A DNA stretch of 64,000 bases from Onchocerca volvulus (Eukaryota > Nematoda > Chromadorea > Rhabditida > Onchocercidae), in the NCBI GenBank assembly GCA_000499405.2, contig HG738137.1, forward strand, positions 17,010,581 to 17,074,580, in the 5' to 3' direction. A model generated the notes under the pieces. It was given only the letters and a program-made list of their open reading frames with translations. It searched no databases and had not been told where the DNA came from. Position 1 is the stretch's first letter, and the number at the start of each line of letters is the position of its first letter. Shown here piece after piece: positions 47,422 through 60,700 of this stretch. Made by a program: the position numbers and the translations under genes.

Positions 47422-49425
47422 TTAACTGTTAACATCTAACTCCAAAACAGATGGTCCTATCATTTCTTGGATACTGCAAGATGATTCACAGTGCCCTCCT
47501 GATAGGCCTATTTCGCCTGGTAGTCCATTTGGTCCCGGTGGTCCTGGTTCACCGCGCTTTCCTGGTGGGCCACGAGGTCCCTAAAAACAATCAGTTAATG
47601 CAATGAATTCTGCTAGAAAATTATGAAATTATATAGTTCAATAATTTCTTTAAAATGCTCATTATATTTTAAAAAAGTGAAAAAATGATAGCTTACTATT
47701 TCACCCCTCAATCCTGGCGGTCCCATATTATTCGAAGGTATGCCATTTGGTCCAGGAGGACCTTTAGGACCACGAGGTCCTGGTGGTCCAGGTGGACCTT
47801 TGAAGCCTACTCCACCAATAGAATCATCACCAGGTAGTCCTTTGATACCAGCATCACCTTCTTCACCTTGTTTACCTGGTTCTCCTGGTGGTCCCACTCG
47901 ACCCGGTTGCCCTGGCTTACCAGGTAATCCAGGTGGTCCGGCTTCTCCAGGAGGACCTGGTCTACCCTGTTCTCCTTGTTGGCCACGATTGCCTAGAGGT
48001 CCTGCAGGACAAATCACGCTGTAATTTACTATTTTTAGACAAAATGTTGGACTTTTTTGTATTAGAAAAAATATATTGATACATCTTTCCAGAAATTTAT
48101 ATTAAAAGCAAAATAGGAGAATAAAAATATGCAACCTAAACTACTTCCTGCTCTCCCTCATCCTTTTTCTTCCCATCTCTTCAATTATGTTCATTTCTCA
48201 GATTATTACTGATTACCTTTAATTTCGAAATTTTAACAATTTCGTATTTTTAATATATATAATAGATGTTAAATTGAAGCTGCATGACATTATAAGGAAC
48301 TAACCACGGGAAATTAGGTTCCGCATGTTCCAATACATCAATTCCATCGATACCCGCTTTTCCTGGTATGCCAGGAAGGCCGTCTGCTCCAGGTTCCCCA
48401 TCTAAGCCTGGCGGTCCTCTAGGTCCAGGTGGACATTGTAAAGTAATGCATGACTGACATTGTTCAAATTCACTTGATATGATATGGTCAAAATAAACGT
48501 CTGAAAACATAAATCGAATTTTTAAAACTAAAAACTTTATTATAACGAATTGATAAAATCTATTTTTCTCTTGAATTTCCAACTAAAAATTTTGAAATAT
48601 AACTAAATTTAACATTTTTATTTAAAAAACTTTATTTAAAAAAACAAATAAAGAATTATGATTATATTTTAAAAAAACAAATGAAAAATTATTATTTTTA
48701 AAAACACCACATTTACCTCGTTTTATAGTTTGACCTTTTTGTAATGCAAGAATGTTTGTCCAAATGTTTTTTCTTGTTTCCTATAATTACACATTGAAAT
48801 TGAAACTTGGATCATAATTTTATCATGACTTGCATTTATCGCAATTTTTTCTTTTTTCAGCATTTTTTGTTTTTTTTTTCCTTCTCATTTCTCCCTTAAA
48901 ATATGTTTTTCTAAAAATTAGTGAATGGTCATTGAAAATTTTAGTTTGATTGCTGTCATGCATAAATTATCTTCTTCTGAAAAAAATAGTATTTTCTTTT
49001 CTGAAAATTACAGAAATGGAAATAATCGATTTGAATCAATTTAATTAAATTGAATAGCTTATTTTCTTTTTAAAATTGAATAATCAAAAAAAAAAATCAA
49101 TAGCTGTATCATTTCTTATAGTTGATAAACGAATGAATGGAATTGGTATAAAATGAATAGTAAATGGGAACATCGTTTATTATAAATATATTTAAATTTA
49201 TTAAAGTAATTGCAAACTATAAATAAAAATTCTCCAAATCAAATTTATTAAAGAATTTATACTTTATACCTCTAATCTTGCCATTCGTTGTTGCAAATGT
49301 TGTTTTGTATGTTCAATTCGAAGAAACAATGATATATGTATAATACTCATTGTTATTAGCAAAAAAATAGATACAAATATTATAATCCGGGCTCGAATAT
49401 CAGCATTTTTGTGACTGTCCACCAT
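47422..49425 (-). CDS. Cuticle collagen
   Basis: A predicted structural collagen of the nematode cuticle, secreted by the hypodermis and cross-linked outside the cell. Exons are 49425-49270, 48780-48717, 48500-48305, 48018-47697 and 47580-47422. Phases close and give 298 aa, a typical length. Residues about 13-33 are a signal anchor. Exon 2 carries [12 protein letters not shown], the end of the nematode collagen N-terminal domain, and GQTIKR, a possible subtilisin-type cleavage site. Gly-X-Y repeats start in exon 3 after CQSCITLQC, run through most of exon 4 after CPAG, and end in exon 5, followed by HCESSC and a 20-residue tail. An acceptor TTTTAG lies just upstream of the ATG. Five exons is many for a C. 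elegans-type cuticle collagen. I cannot assign a named orthologue. Confidence 0.92.
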
Positions 49426-51480
49426 GGGAAGCTAAAATGAAACAAAAATTGATTTAAATCTTCAAAATACAAATTTTCTTTTCTTTGTTCTTTTCTTCTG
49501 CTATATTTGAAAAATATTTGAATGAAAGAAGTGTAGAAAATAAAGTTATATAAAACTACTTATTTAAAACTATTTGCAAAAAAAAAAAAGAGAAAAACTA
49601 CAAAATAGAATTTGAAGGTAAAATATTATTGATAAGAAAGAAATGCTGCGATGAAATCAATTATTTAAATATTTACAATATAAGAATTTCAAAGAAGAAT
49701 CTTAGCAAAGGAAAATTTTTGAAAAAAAACGTTTAGTTCAGAGAAAAAAAAAGTTAATGAAGAAATACAATGATTACAAAGAAAAATTGACATTAACGAG
49801 TTTTTTATATGCATTATTTATATCAATTTTTTGTCAAAATTATTAAATGTATGAAATAAGCATATATAAATTGGATTAGTAGTTTTGTGTTATATGAAAT
49901 AATTTTTATTAATTGAAAAAAATACTTATGAAATAAAAGAAAAATACGATGATTGTTGAAATATTAATTCAACTGAGTGAAATGACAAAGAAATAATTAG
50001 AAGTGATCAAATATTAACGGAATTTGGACTAATCGTCTGTAATGATTGCCGGAATCTTAATCCAAGAAATTAATATGATGAGCAAACAATTCGAGCTGGC
50101 CAAATATTAATTAAAATTCAAGTGATATAATATTAAATACAATAACTGTCGAAATATGATGACAACGCATTTGGATTCACATTTTAAGGTCAAGGTCACA
50201 GTAGATGATTTATGACATCATCGTTCATATATCTCATAATCCGTTTTCTCATTGATTTGCCTTACAATTTAGTTTTCTTCATCATAACTACCATATAATC
50301 ATCGGAATTGTATAACTGTACAATTTAGTAACAAAAAATAATTAATTGGAAAACGAATTTATCAACAAATAAAACATCAAATAATATTAACCGATCTGAT
50401 AAATACTTACGGAATAATTAAATAAATAATTCATGTCAAACAAATAATTATTTTCCTATCTATTATTAATTATTCAGATATGACCATTTTATCAATATAT
50501 CCATTTGTGTCACAAGCAATTATATAAAAGCAAAATATTACGGAATTTATTCGCGCAAAATAAATTTAATTGCAATTATGTTCATTAAAATTGTAGCTGG
50601 CCCAATTTGCTATAAATAATAGAAAATTTCAAGTATCATTACTAATTATTGATTCGCAAAAATATTTAAACTATCACCGATATTTTTATTTTTATCACAA
50701 CGATTATAGCTATGCGGATGAATAATTATGTTTATCACCGCAGTTCGTTTACAACTTATTAGATTTTGAGGCCTGAAATTTGGATCACTTTATTGAGCTT
50801 TAGATTACATTAAAATTTAGTGCTTATTTAACCAGCATTTAAAAATGAAATATTTTTTACTGTCATCACCATGGACATCATCTTTTAAATAGATTAATCA
50901 AGAAATGACATTTATATGTGGCAATGAGTTTGGATGGTTTTATAAAAAAAAAATATTATGATTGCTGAAAATATTCAAAACTTTCGTGATAGTTTGGTAA
51001 TTAATCCAATTCTGATCCCTTGAAAAAATTAATCATGTATCCTTTAATATACTAATTTGTGCGAACTTTTTTTTTTTTTTTTTTTAATTAAAGAAGTAAA
51101 CGAAAGAACAAAAATTAAGTTTATAATTGTAACAAACTAAAAATTGTAAACTTTTATTTAAAAAATTCTGCAGAAAATTTGCAAATTAAAATTCAAAATG
51201 AATTTGAAAAAATTTTCACAAACTAAACATCAAATATTTTTAAATTTTTTGAATTAAAAAGAACTGAAAAACTTATCATAAAATTAAGGAAAATTTTGAA
51301 ATTAATGGTATTTGAGATAATTTTCATATATTTGATTAATTCTGTTGAGTAAAATCGAAATTTATATAATATAAATGAAGTGAAATAATCCAAGTAATTT
51401 GTATAAAAGAAATTCCTATTATTCTTAAACAAATGAGTTCACATATCTATATTTACGCACAAATATTTTTATCCTCTCGT
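49426..51480. other. Spacer upstream of the collagen gene
   Basis: AT-rich, with no exon-like frame. It should contain the collagen promoter, but I recognise no specific elements. A T21 run lies near 51.07 kb. Confidence 0.5.
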
Positions 51481-51489
51481 CTTGGAATT

Positions 51490-52075
51490 TGATGAGAGAG
51501 CCTATGGGCGTCATGTGAAATATTGAGAGATTAATTGTCAAGAACGTTACAAGGACTAAGGCTTGTGAGAATTTTCGATCTTATCCTTATTCTCATAACC
51601 AATCTTTTGTATGATTAATGTATGAACCTCCGCCCACCATCAAACCCAGGGATGATCCACATATAAAAGAGGAGCTTTTGAGACAGCATCGTCAGTGTCA
51701 GCAGCAACATTGAGGGAATCAACGCGAACGGGCGTTTTGACATTGTTGGCTATAAATCGAGCAATTTTTTCGACATCAGTCCGTACTATATTAGCGTATT
51801 CAACGAGATCAGTCTCTTCAATTATCAGTATCAGTCGCAAGTCTCAATCCAATATCAAGCAGCGACAGGATAAGTGACAATTCAAATGATCATTATTCGT
51901 ATTTTTTTACATTTACCGTGTATTATTCGTTTACTGTTCACTATTGCATAGTACAAAATTCTGTATAATATTGAATAAAGTCTGTTACTGACCTAACAAA
52001 ATCATAATAGCAAGTACAATTTCCAATCCAATTAACCTACAATCTAAGTTACAAAATCGATTTGAATTTCTTCTC
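51490..52075 (+). repeat. Probable solo LTR, different family
   Basis: This patch is richer in G and C than its surroundings. It has a TATA-like ACATATAAAAGAGGAGC at about 51.66 kb, AATAAAG near 51.975 kb and CTGACCTAACA near 51.99 kb. Then follows ATCATAATAGCAAGTACAAT, which is also found near 3.05 and 33.72 kb. The overlapping opposite frames of 60-66 codons inside it are not recognised. It looks like an LTR with promoter and polyadenylation signal. Confidence 0.5.
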
Positions 52076-53253
52076 CAACAATTGCAAGCATTCAACAACT
52101 TGCATCAAATTAAATAAATATTGAAATGATATCTTTTTCTATTGTAATTATTTATCAATGGATATAAGTTGATGTTTTTTAATCTTATGTATAACTTATC
52201 AGTTTGGATTTTATTAAAGAAAAATAACTAATGTTGCAAATACGATTAGTTGCAACTATATAAATAGTATAATTTTTAAATCAATAATTAATGTTACTTT
52301 TAACACATCTAATTTTATTTAGTGTTTTACTGCCAGATAGTACTAATATCACGTAAAAACTATGTTTACATCAATTATTTTAATACATCACCTTACTCAT
52401 GTGAAATCTAACTTTTAGATTGCCCATCGTTAGGAACACGATTGTCATTTTTTTCTTTTTTCTTTTTTTCTTTTTTTTTTTTTTTTTTTGTCTAAAATTT
52501 CGCAGTATAATAAAATATAATTTATCATTCTTCCATACTTGATATTTTGATCACTTCTGGGCTACAATACGTCTTACGTTTTTGCTGACTTAAATCGAAA
52601 AAAAGAAAAAAAAAAGTGCACGAATCATTCATTACAAACTACTTTTGTTACTTTCATTACACTTTGACTTTTTTCTGGTGTAATATGAAATTTTCTTGTA
52701 CTAAACAATTTGTGTGATTATTTTTTATACGATCATATTTTTAAAAAGCAAATTTTCAATTAGTAAATATTTTCTACAATCAGTTTGCCCGAGTTTTATC
52801 CTCACATCACCAGTAATATTTCGATTACATTATTGTAATTTTTATTGTTTCCGTAACACTGCTTAGGTAAGAAGTAAAATTAGCTTTTACATTTATTTTT
52901 CAATAGACACTGAACAACATATTCATTTCTATTACAGTCAAATAGGTTTAAATATCACGACAATTTTTTGTTTCAAGTAAGTAATTTGCACTGTATTCAT
53001 TCCCATCTTTATCAAGCTTTTTTATTATTCACTTAGCTTTCTCAACAAAAAAAAGAAAAACGAAAAAAAAAAAGAATTGAAAAGAAATCTTAACAGAATA
53101 GTTTTATGTAAATAAATCATCTTAGATGGTTATATTTTTCCAACTCACAATTGTTCATAATTCATTCCATTTCTTTCATATATTGTTCTTTTCTTTTTTT
53201 TTTTCAAATACAAAATATTCCAAATAACAATGAAGAATATTCATTTTTTGCAT
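52076..53253. other. Spacer, nothing recognised
   Basis: AT-rich DNA with poly-T runs (near 52.47 kb) and no credible exon on either strand. Confidence 0.5.
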
Positions 53254-54513
53254 TCAGCAAAAATATGGTGCCTCTGGAAAAGACAAAAATCTATTAGGTT
53301 TATCGTAATCTTCAGTTTCTGCACTATAGCTTCCTATTTCTCTCGATCCAGACATCATATTCCATGGAAATTGAGTATGCAGTGGATTTCGCTTATCCCA
53401 TGGAAAACTCTGCAATAATTAACTAGAAGATTGAATTTTTGAAATTTTCGAAAATTGGGTTTTTATAAATTCTCGAATTGTTTCGATTATATTTCAAAAA
53501 TTAAGTACTAAAGAAACGAAATTAAGCAATTAATTTCTTTCAAACAACAGAATTTATTTTGTTAACATTTAATAATGAATTATTTTATTCTTTCTACCAC
53601 AATACTACGGCTTCAATTAACTTATAATAGATTAAATTATTTAATATATATGCAAGAAAAATTAAAAATTATTTTATATTCAAAAAAATCTTTTAATTTA
53701 AAGTTTTTACTTTTTGAAAGATGTTCTCTACATATAATATTTCGTTATTTTTTATCTTTGAACAAGAATATTATATCTATCTACATATAATAAAATTCTA
53801 ATTAGATTTTTTGTCTTAATAGTTAGGTTACTTTTTTAAATTGACATTTAAGTAAATAAAACCTTGTACAGGTCAAAAGGTTAAAATAAAAGCAAATTTT
53901 TTATGGCAAAAAAAAAAAAGAAAAAGTCGCTGAAAAGCAAAAAATAAAAACTAGATATTTTGAGACTTCCTTTTTTTTTTTTTTTTTTTTCTTTCATCAT
54001 ATGTCAAAAGCTTCAAGAAGATTGCACTAACTATTTAGTTATTTGATATCATAAATGGCCTAGTTATAGGTCTTATTTTGCATTAACTAAAATTGATTTT
54101 TTCCTATCAAACATTGCCTTTTACCAAATCAAACGAAAAATTTATTTGGCGTGAACCTTTTTTATTTTTTTTAAATCGCTAGAAAGTTTCAAATCGAAAT
54201 GAAAAGAGAAAACCAACTCTTTGTATATTATCCTGAAGATTCATGCTCCATTCCTGTACTCGTTCATGGAAAATATCCAATTCTTCATAATCTGTCGGTG
54301 TCATATTACGTAGAAATTTGCCATCTTTATAAATTTTACCATTCTGAATACTGTTTTTTTTTCTCTTTTCTTTCTCTTATTAATTTTGAGAATGATTGAA
54401 AATAATCGAAATTTTATTTTACCTTTTTTATATAACAATTCGTCATATCAGTATTTTCATAAAAATTATTTTGAAAAAAAAAAAATTTAAATAAATAAAA
54501 GGAAATGGTCCCT

Positions 54514-54548
<35 letters not shown>

Positions 54549-54854
54549 TATTCTGATAAATTTTTAAATTGTGATAATTTTTTGTTATTGTCAATCAAAA
54601 ATTCATCCATTACAAATTGATTATCGATATTGAAAATGATCATCGATCAAAATTTGCTTATGATTAAATGAAAAAGAGTGAAAACGAAAAAAAAAAAAAA
54701 GAAAAAAATTACGATAACATAGCATCCGATGCCAGCAGAAATTAATGCACCATTGGCATTATAGCAAACATTGTTGACACAAATGATATTGCCATTGAAA
54801 CTATTGATAAATACGTGTGATTTGGCTGTCATAACAAGTAAAAAGAGATAAAAA
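53254..54854 (-). CDS. Pepsin-inhibitor-3-like secreted protein (5' end open)
   Basis: A predicted small secreted protein with a Pepsin-I3-type domain, the fold of nematode aspartic-protease inhibitors. Exons seen are 54854-54713, 54343-54218 and 53409-53254, and phases between them agree. The first encodes FYLFLLVM (signal-like), then CVNNVCYN and SAGIGCYVI. The second encodes NGKIYKDGKFLRNMTP, then TDYEELDIF and a helical Glu-rich part. The third has SFPWDKRNP and ends FLSFPEAPYFC-stop, like the FP..P.FC tails of this family. The chosen first exon opens in phase 2, so a short exon with the start codon lies farther upstream and was not found. Only one inhibitor domain is present, while the well-known filarial inhibitors have two. 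Real inhibition is unproven. Confidence 0.72.
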
Positions 54855-57726
54855 CTGAAAATTTCAATAATTACGAATAATTGGACTAATAATTAGCTAG
54901 AAAAGATCGGAATTATTTGACGGAATAACGAATATTCCATTTTTTGCGATTCTTTTTTTTTTTTTTTTTCCGAAAAATATTTCTTTTTCGCACATATATA
55001 TTAATTTTTTTTTTTTGATTTTTATCATTTTTACATTTTTAAAAAATTTACGATGAACTACTATTGTTGGATTAAAATTGTTAAATTAAAAAAGTTGATA
55101 AGATTTGAATTTATTAAATTTTATTCAAATATATAGTCTCTTCGATGTAAATAAATAATCAATAATATTAGTTAAAAAGTATCATATGAATAGGAAAAAA
55201 AGAAAAAACTAACAGCATCTCCTTGATCTGACATCTAATAAACCGAAATAATAATTGAAGTGAAAGAGTTGGTTGAGTGAAAAAAATAAAAATAAAAAAA
55301 GAAATTAAACAAATGAAGTATATAGAGGAATAGGCAAGAAGGAAAAGTTGGAAAATAAAGTGAAAACATTTAATCAGAAGGGAAAAAGTGCAAAAATTTC
55401 GAAGTGATTAGTCACAGAATTGATTTTTACAAAGTTTCACAAAAAAAAAAAAAAAATAAGCAATTTTTTCCTTATGGAATATATATCAATGATAATTGGA
55501 TGAGATAGTTCAATCGGGAAAACGTTGTCATGGCAAAGTGATAAAGTTAGATTTGCAAATTAACATCATTTTCAATATCACTTTCACTTAGATTTGGCGA
55601 AAATTTTACATGAGAAAAAAAATTGATAAAAGAATAAATGGTAAATTTTTTCAATTATGAAATTATCAATAATCAAGAAGAAAGTAATTCAGTAAATAGC
55701 AATTATTTGAAATGTTTGATAAATGCATTTATTTTTTTATGGCACTTTTTTTTTGATAAAGAGTTGCTGTGAAAGATGGATAATGAATCACTTTAAACTG
55801 AAACTTCAGATGAAATTAAATTTATCAGAATTGTTACATAATATTGCACAAAACTTAGAGAGAATTGTATGTACAGGAAGAAAACTGGTTTTTTCAGACT
55901 CAAATCATTTGTAAATATCACATAAATGATATTTTTCACAAATATCGAAGTTTCTTTTCCTTATGGTATTAATTATAATTGGGGAAAAAATTAAAAGTAA
56001 TAGATTAGTCTTTTAGTATTAATTTATATTATATTTTGGAAATAAACTAATTGATGTAATTTTTTTCAATTGAATACTGGTGTTATCTTATTTTCTTTTT
56101 CTTTTGATAATATATTTTATCTGGTAATTTGCAATGAATTATTTATTATTATGCTACTAAATATAGAAATGTCAGCTAATTCACTGTTTTTTAATATTCG
56201 CTCAAAATGCATCATTTTTTTGGTTAAATTAAATTTTTTTTTTTTTTATTGTGATGAATTTTGGAATTCTATTATTAAAATAACAAAAAAGATGGAATGA
56301 ATTTCGTTAAAATTATAGAAAAATAGATGTAAATAAGAAACGAAATATGATAAATCATCATTCTACTAAAAATGTAATAATGTTAGCAAATTGCAACTTA
56401 TTTCTTTTCTTTACCATATAGTTTATAATTGTCATCAAAAATACAAAAAAATCGGTGTTTCATAAAAAAGTAATAAAATAAGTTTTATTTTCTCAATTTC
56501 AAGGTTTTTTATAAAATCGAAAAAATTAACAGTTAATTTCTCTTTTTTTCTTTTCTTCTTGACAAATATTCTTACTTAATTTGTTCATAGAATAACGTTT
56601 CATCTTGAACATATTTATGCAAATTGTTGATATTATTTGAATATTTGATTTAAAATATCTAAAAAAGTTGGTAATTTCATTTTTTTAATTATTTTTTTCA
56701 TTCATGTCCATCTAAATTCTACTTTAATTTATGTAGAAATGAAGTATCAATAATAATGTTATAACATTTAATTTATTGCTTAGAAATATGAAAAGAATGA
56801 AAAATTAACAAAAATAAGAAAGAAATATATCAATTAATTTTTTTCATATAATGATAATTAACCATAATATTAAATTGTTTCTAAAAACATGAATTAAAAA
56901 AAAAAAAAAGTGTGAAGAAAAGAAAGAACGTTATCTTTTATAAGATTTTTAAAAAAAGAAAAAAACGATGACAAATTTTTCGCATTATATAAATAGCTAT
57001 AAATCATTTAAATGTTATTTTTTCTCGAACAATCAATACTTTTATATTATTATATTTTTAAATATATTGAAAATAGTATCATGTTATTCATGTTGTGCTT
57101 TTCAATCAGCAAATATTTGAAAGGAAGAAAAAATAAAATGAATTTAAACTGATAAAATAATTGTTAAATTTACTTTTAAACAAATATTTACTTTATTTTT
57201 CTCATATACATTTGCAATAAATTTAAAACTTTGAAATAAATTTTTTCAAAAAAAAAAATTTCGAAAAAAATATAAAAAATTTTTCGTCATTTGAAAGAAA
57301 AAAAATCAAATTTATGGTATAATAAGAAAATATAAACATAAATATTTTTCCCCTGATTTTAGTTAAACTTAAGTTTTCATGATTTGTCATGATAGATTAT
57401 CTGAAAAGAAAAATAAGTTTTCCTTCTTTTTTTTTTTTGCTCCATAATCAGAAGATATTTCTTGATGATAAGAGTATGGTTGTTATTTGCTGAATTAATG
57501 ATTTGTTGAATCATAAACTTTTTTTTTTTTTTCATTTTATTTCAACAAAATGATTCAATCAATCATGCAGTAAAAACATGAGAGCTCTCAAATTATCGAA
57601 ATTCAACAATTCAAAACTATGACAAAACGACAAATTATAATTTCACAAATTTTTATACTAGGAATAACCAAAAAAAAAATTGCATAATACATTTAATAAG
57701 CGTTAAAAACAGGCTGATATAATCGC
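54855..57726. other. Spacer, nothing firm
   Basis: AT-rich with many poly-A and poly-T runs. It should hold the missing first exon of the pepsin-inhibitor-like gene. Frames on the plus strand at 55723-55914 and 56070-56300 are Leu/Phe/Asn-rich and unsupported. No splice-linked coding text was found. Confidence 0.45.
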
Positions 57727-60700
57727 TTATGTTAGGGCATCTTTTTCGGGACATTGATCCGTAGGATTGAAATCAGTAACTTTGCTGATTATCTTCTGTA
57801 TTAACATGACGATGAAAATTGTTGATACTGCACCAAAATAGCAACCATAAATAAAGAACTGTAAAATTTTACGGTTGAAAATTTGTTAAGAAAACAATAA
57901 TTAAAATTTTGAAAATATTTGAAAATTAAGCAAATATGAATTATCATTTTATATCATTCGGAATAAACTAATCATTTCAACAATTAAATAATTTTATAAT
58001 TACTTCGCAATAATATCATTAGTTTCAAATTTTTTTTGCAATTAAACAGCAACAAAAATTTTATTGCAAAAATATTATAGTAAGATAAAAATATATATTT
58101 GTTGTTAAATTTGTAAAACTTTTGAATGAATATTAACAATTTTTTACGATCAAATTAAAATATGCTATAATAATCAATATTCCGCAATATATTTTTATCA
58201 AGCAATCATTTTAATGTTTTATGTAATAAAATGTTAAATTTTTTCCCATTTAATAATTTTTTCTATAAAACTTTAATAATATTAAAAATTTGATTAAAAA
58301 TAAAATAGAACTAACTGAATCAGATGATTTTATACTATAAAATAAAAGATTTGAAACCTGTGTACGTATATCAAGTGCTAAGCCATGCTTATCAACAACA
58401 GTTACAGTTAATATCGTTTGTAGAAAAAGTGCAGCAAAAGTAATGGAACCAAATACTAAACCATAACTTTCTGTTGTCAATTCTGCAGCAATATTAACAC
58501 TGCAATAAAATCTTTCATATTTTTTTCAAATTTGTATTCACAAAAATTGAATCAATTTGCTTCCAATTTAATTTAAATTTTATAAATCAAATATGAAATT
58601 TAAAATAAAAGAAAAATATATTTAAAAAATAGACTGAATATTTTCTATAAATATTTATGAAATTATTGGAAATGTAAATGATAATTTTAAAATGTTACAG
58701 TGATAAAAAAAATTGAATTATTTCTCCATGGAAATTATTTCGATTCATGAAAAGAATATTGCTTTTTATTGTTTCTTATCAAAAATGATAAATGATAAAA
58801 TCAATGAGCGATTATTTTAGTGAAATATTTAGCATACCTTGCTGCTGTCATAAGTAATTGATAAATGATAGCAAAAGCGATGTAAAGAATATAAGCTATG
58901 AAAGCACTGGTTGTTTGAGACATTATAATTAATAAAATGGCACTAATTATCGAATTAATCCATAATACCAATTCACCACGTTTAGCCCAATCAATTTTCA
59001 AATATTGTACGAAGAAACAAGCAATCGCTCCTAATTAATGTTTTTTTTTAATTAATTAATGCACTAGTTATTTTATTTTGCTAATTGAATTTACCATTGG
59101 AATATTAGTTCTAATTTGGTTTTAATGCATTAAAATATTTTCAGTACTAACATTCATATAATTAATTATTTCATTTTTTTAACTGAACTTTTGTTGAAAA
59201 ATCTAAACTTTGCTTCAGTGTAAAACTTAAAATTTAAATTGATAGCGTCAGTATTGGTTTTCTGTTGATTAGTTATTCAATCTTTCTGATTAAACTTTTG
59301 CTGAAAAGTTTAAACTTTTATTTTTGACGTGCTAAAATTGGATTATTAATCTTACTACTGATACTCATAGGATTTAATATAATAAGAAAGTAAGAGTTTA
59401 AATCGTATTAATTATTTTTTTTTGATAATTAAGACGCATAAATCAGTGGTTTCAGTATATTCTCATATTTTAAAAAATTTTTTCAACAATAAATTAAATG
59501 ATAAATAAATGTTCGTTAAAATTTCACTTTAGTAATTTTGATATTTTTGGAATAAAATTTTCAATATTTCATTGTATTTTAGTCTTTTTTATACTGAAAT
59601 TAAACAATTTATCAAACTTTATTACACATTTTTATCTCTCATATTCTGCATATATTATTTTACTTTTTTTTATTTGCTGAATTTATTTTAAATTATTGAA
59701 ATAAAAATTATGATTTTATGAGTTTGGAATAAATGATAGAACGATTATTACACATAAATTATAATATTTACATACCAAATAAAGTAGCTGTACATTCCGT
59801 TATACCATTATATGCTTTACCATTTTGCTGTAATAAAGCCCATAAAGTCTGCACATAATTTTGCACCTAAAATTAAAATTGGCAAAAAAAAAAAAAAAAA
59901 TTAATTTAACAAAAATTTAATTGCGAATAAAATTTTAAGATTGTATAATTTTAATTATAATTCAGATTAATAGTATTTTCGAATTGGTTTGCTTTTTCCA
60001 TTTTTTTCCATTATTTCTTTCTACTCTTTTTTTTCCATTATATTATACTATTGAAATATTCATTGAAATAATCAATTTTTTGATAATTTGCAAACTTAAT
60101 ACTTACTCATTCATATTTTACACAATCATTTAGCACAAACTATTAATAATACTATTAATATTAGTTATTATATTATTATTATTAGCATTGTTTGTTGTAT
60201 GTACAAATACTTAATTAGGTTGCTTAATTCCTAAACTTTTTATGTCAAGGTAATTAATTCTTAAATTTTTAAAATCAAAAGATGTTAACTTTAATCGGAA
60301 TTTGTATAATGAAAAGTTTAATCACCTAGTAAAATTATTTTAAAATAAAAAGTATAAAAGAATTTTGAACCTGAAAAGTTCCACAACCAGCTAATGCCCA
60401 CCAAATATACCATTTGAATGCGTTTGTTTTATTTTTAAAAATCATCAAATGTGCCCGAGCATCTTGAAAATAACTTTTCATTCCCGGAACAACTGTTGGA
60501 GATTTTGAATTTAGTGATACCCTGTGCTATATCCAAATTTACGTTGATAAATAATATGACCGATTTGACTTATGCATAATAAATTAACTAATTTATTATA
60601 AAATTAAACAATTTAATTGATTATATTGACTGATGAAAAAAATTAAAATTTAAAATGTTAGCATAATTTTTAGAAAATTCGTAGAAAAATAACACGGAAA

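Noticed and set aside
47740..48024. Proline-rich 94-codon frame opposite the collagen
   Set aside because: It is the antisense of the Gly-X-Y repeat and keeps open only because of that repeat.
55214..55234. ATG-containing mini exon (MSDQGDA) as the first exon of the pepsin-inhibitor-like gene
   Set aside because: Its donor leaves phase 0, while the next exon needs phase 2, so the frames do not join.
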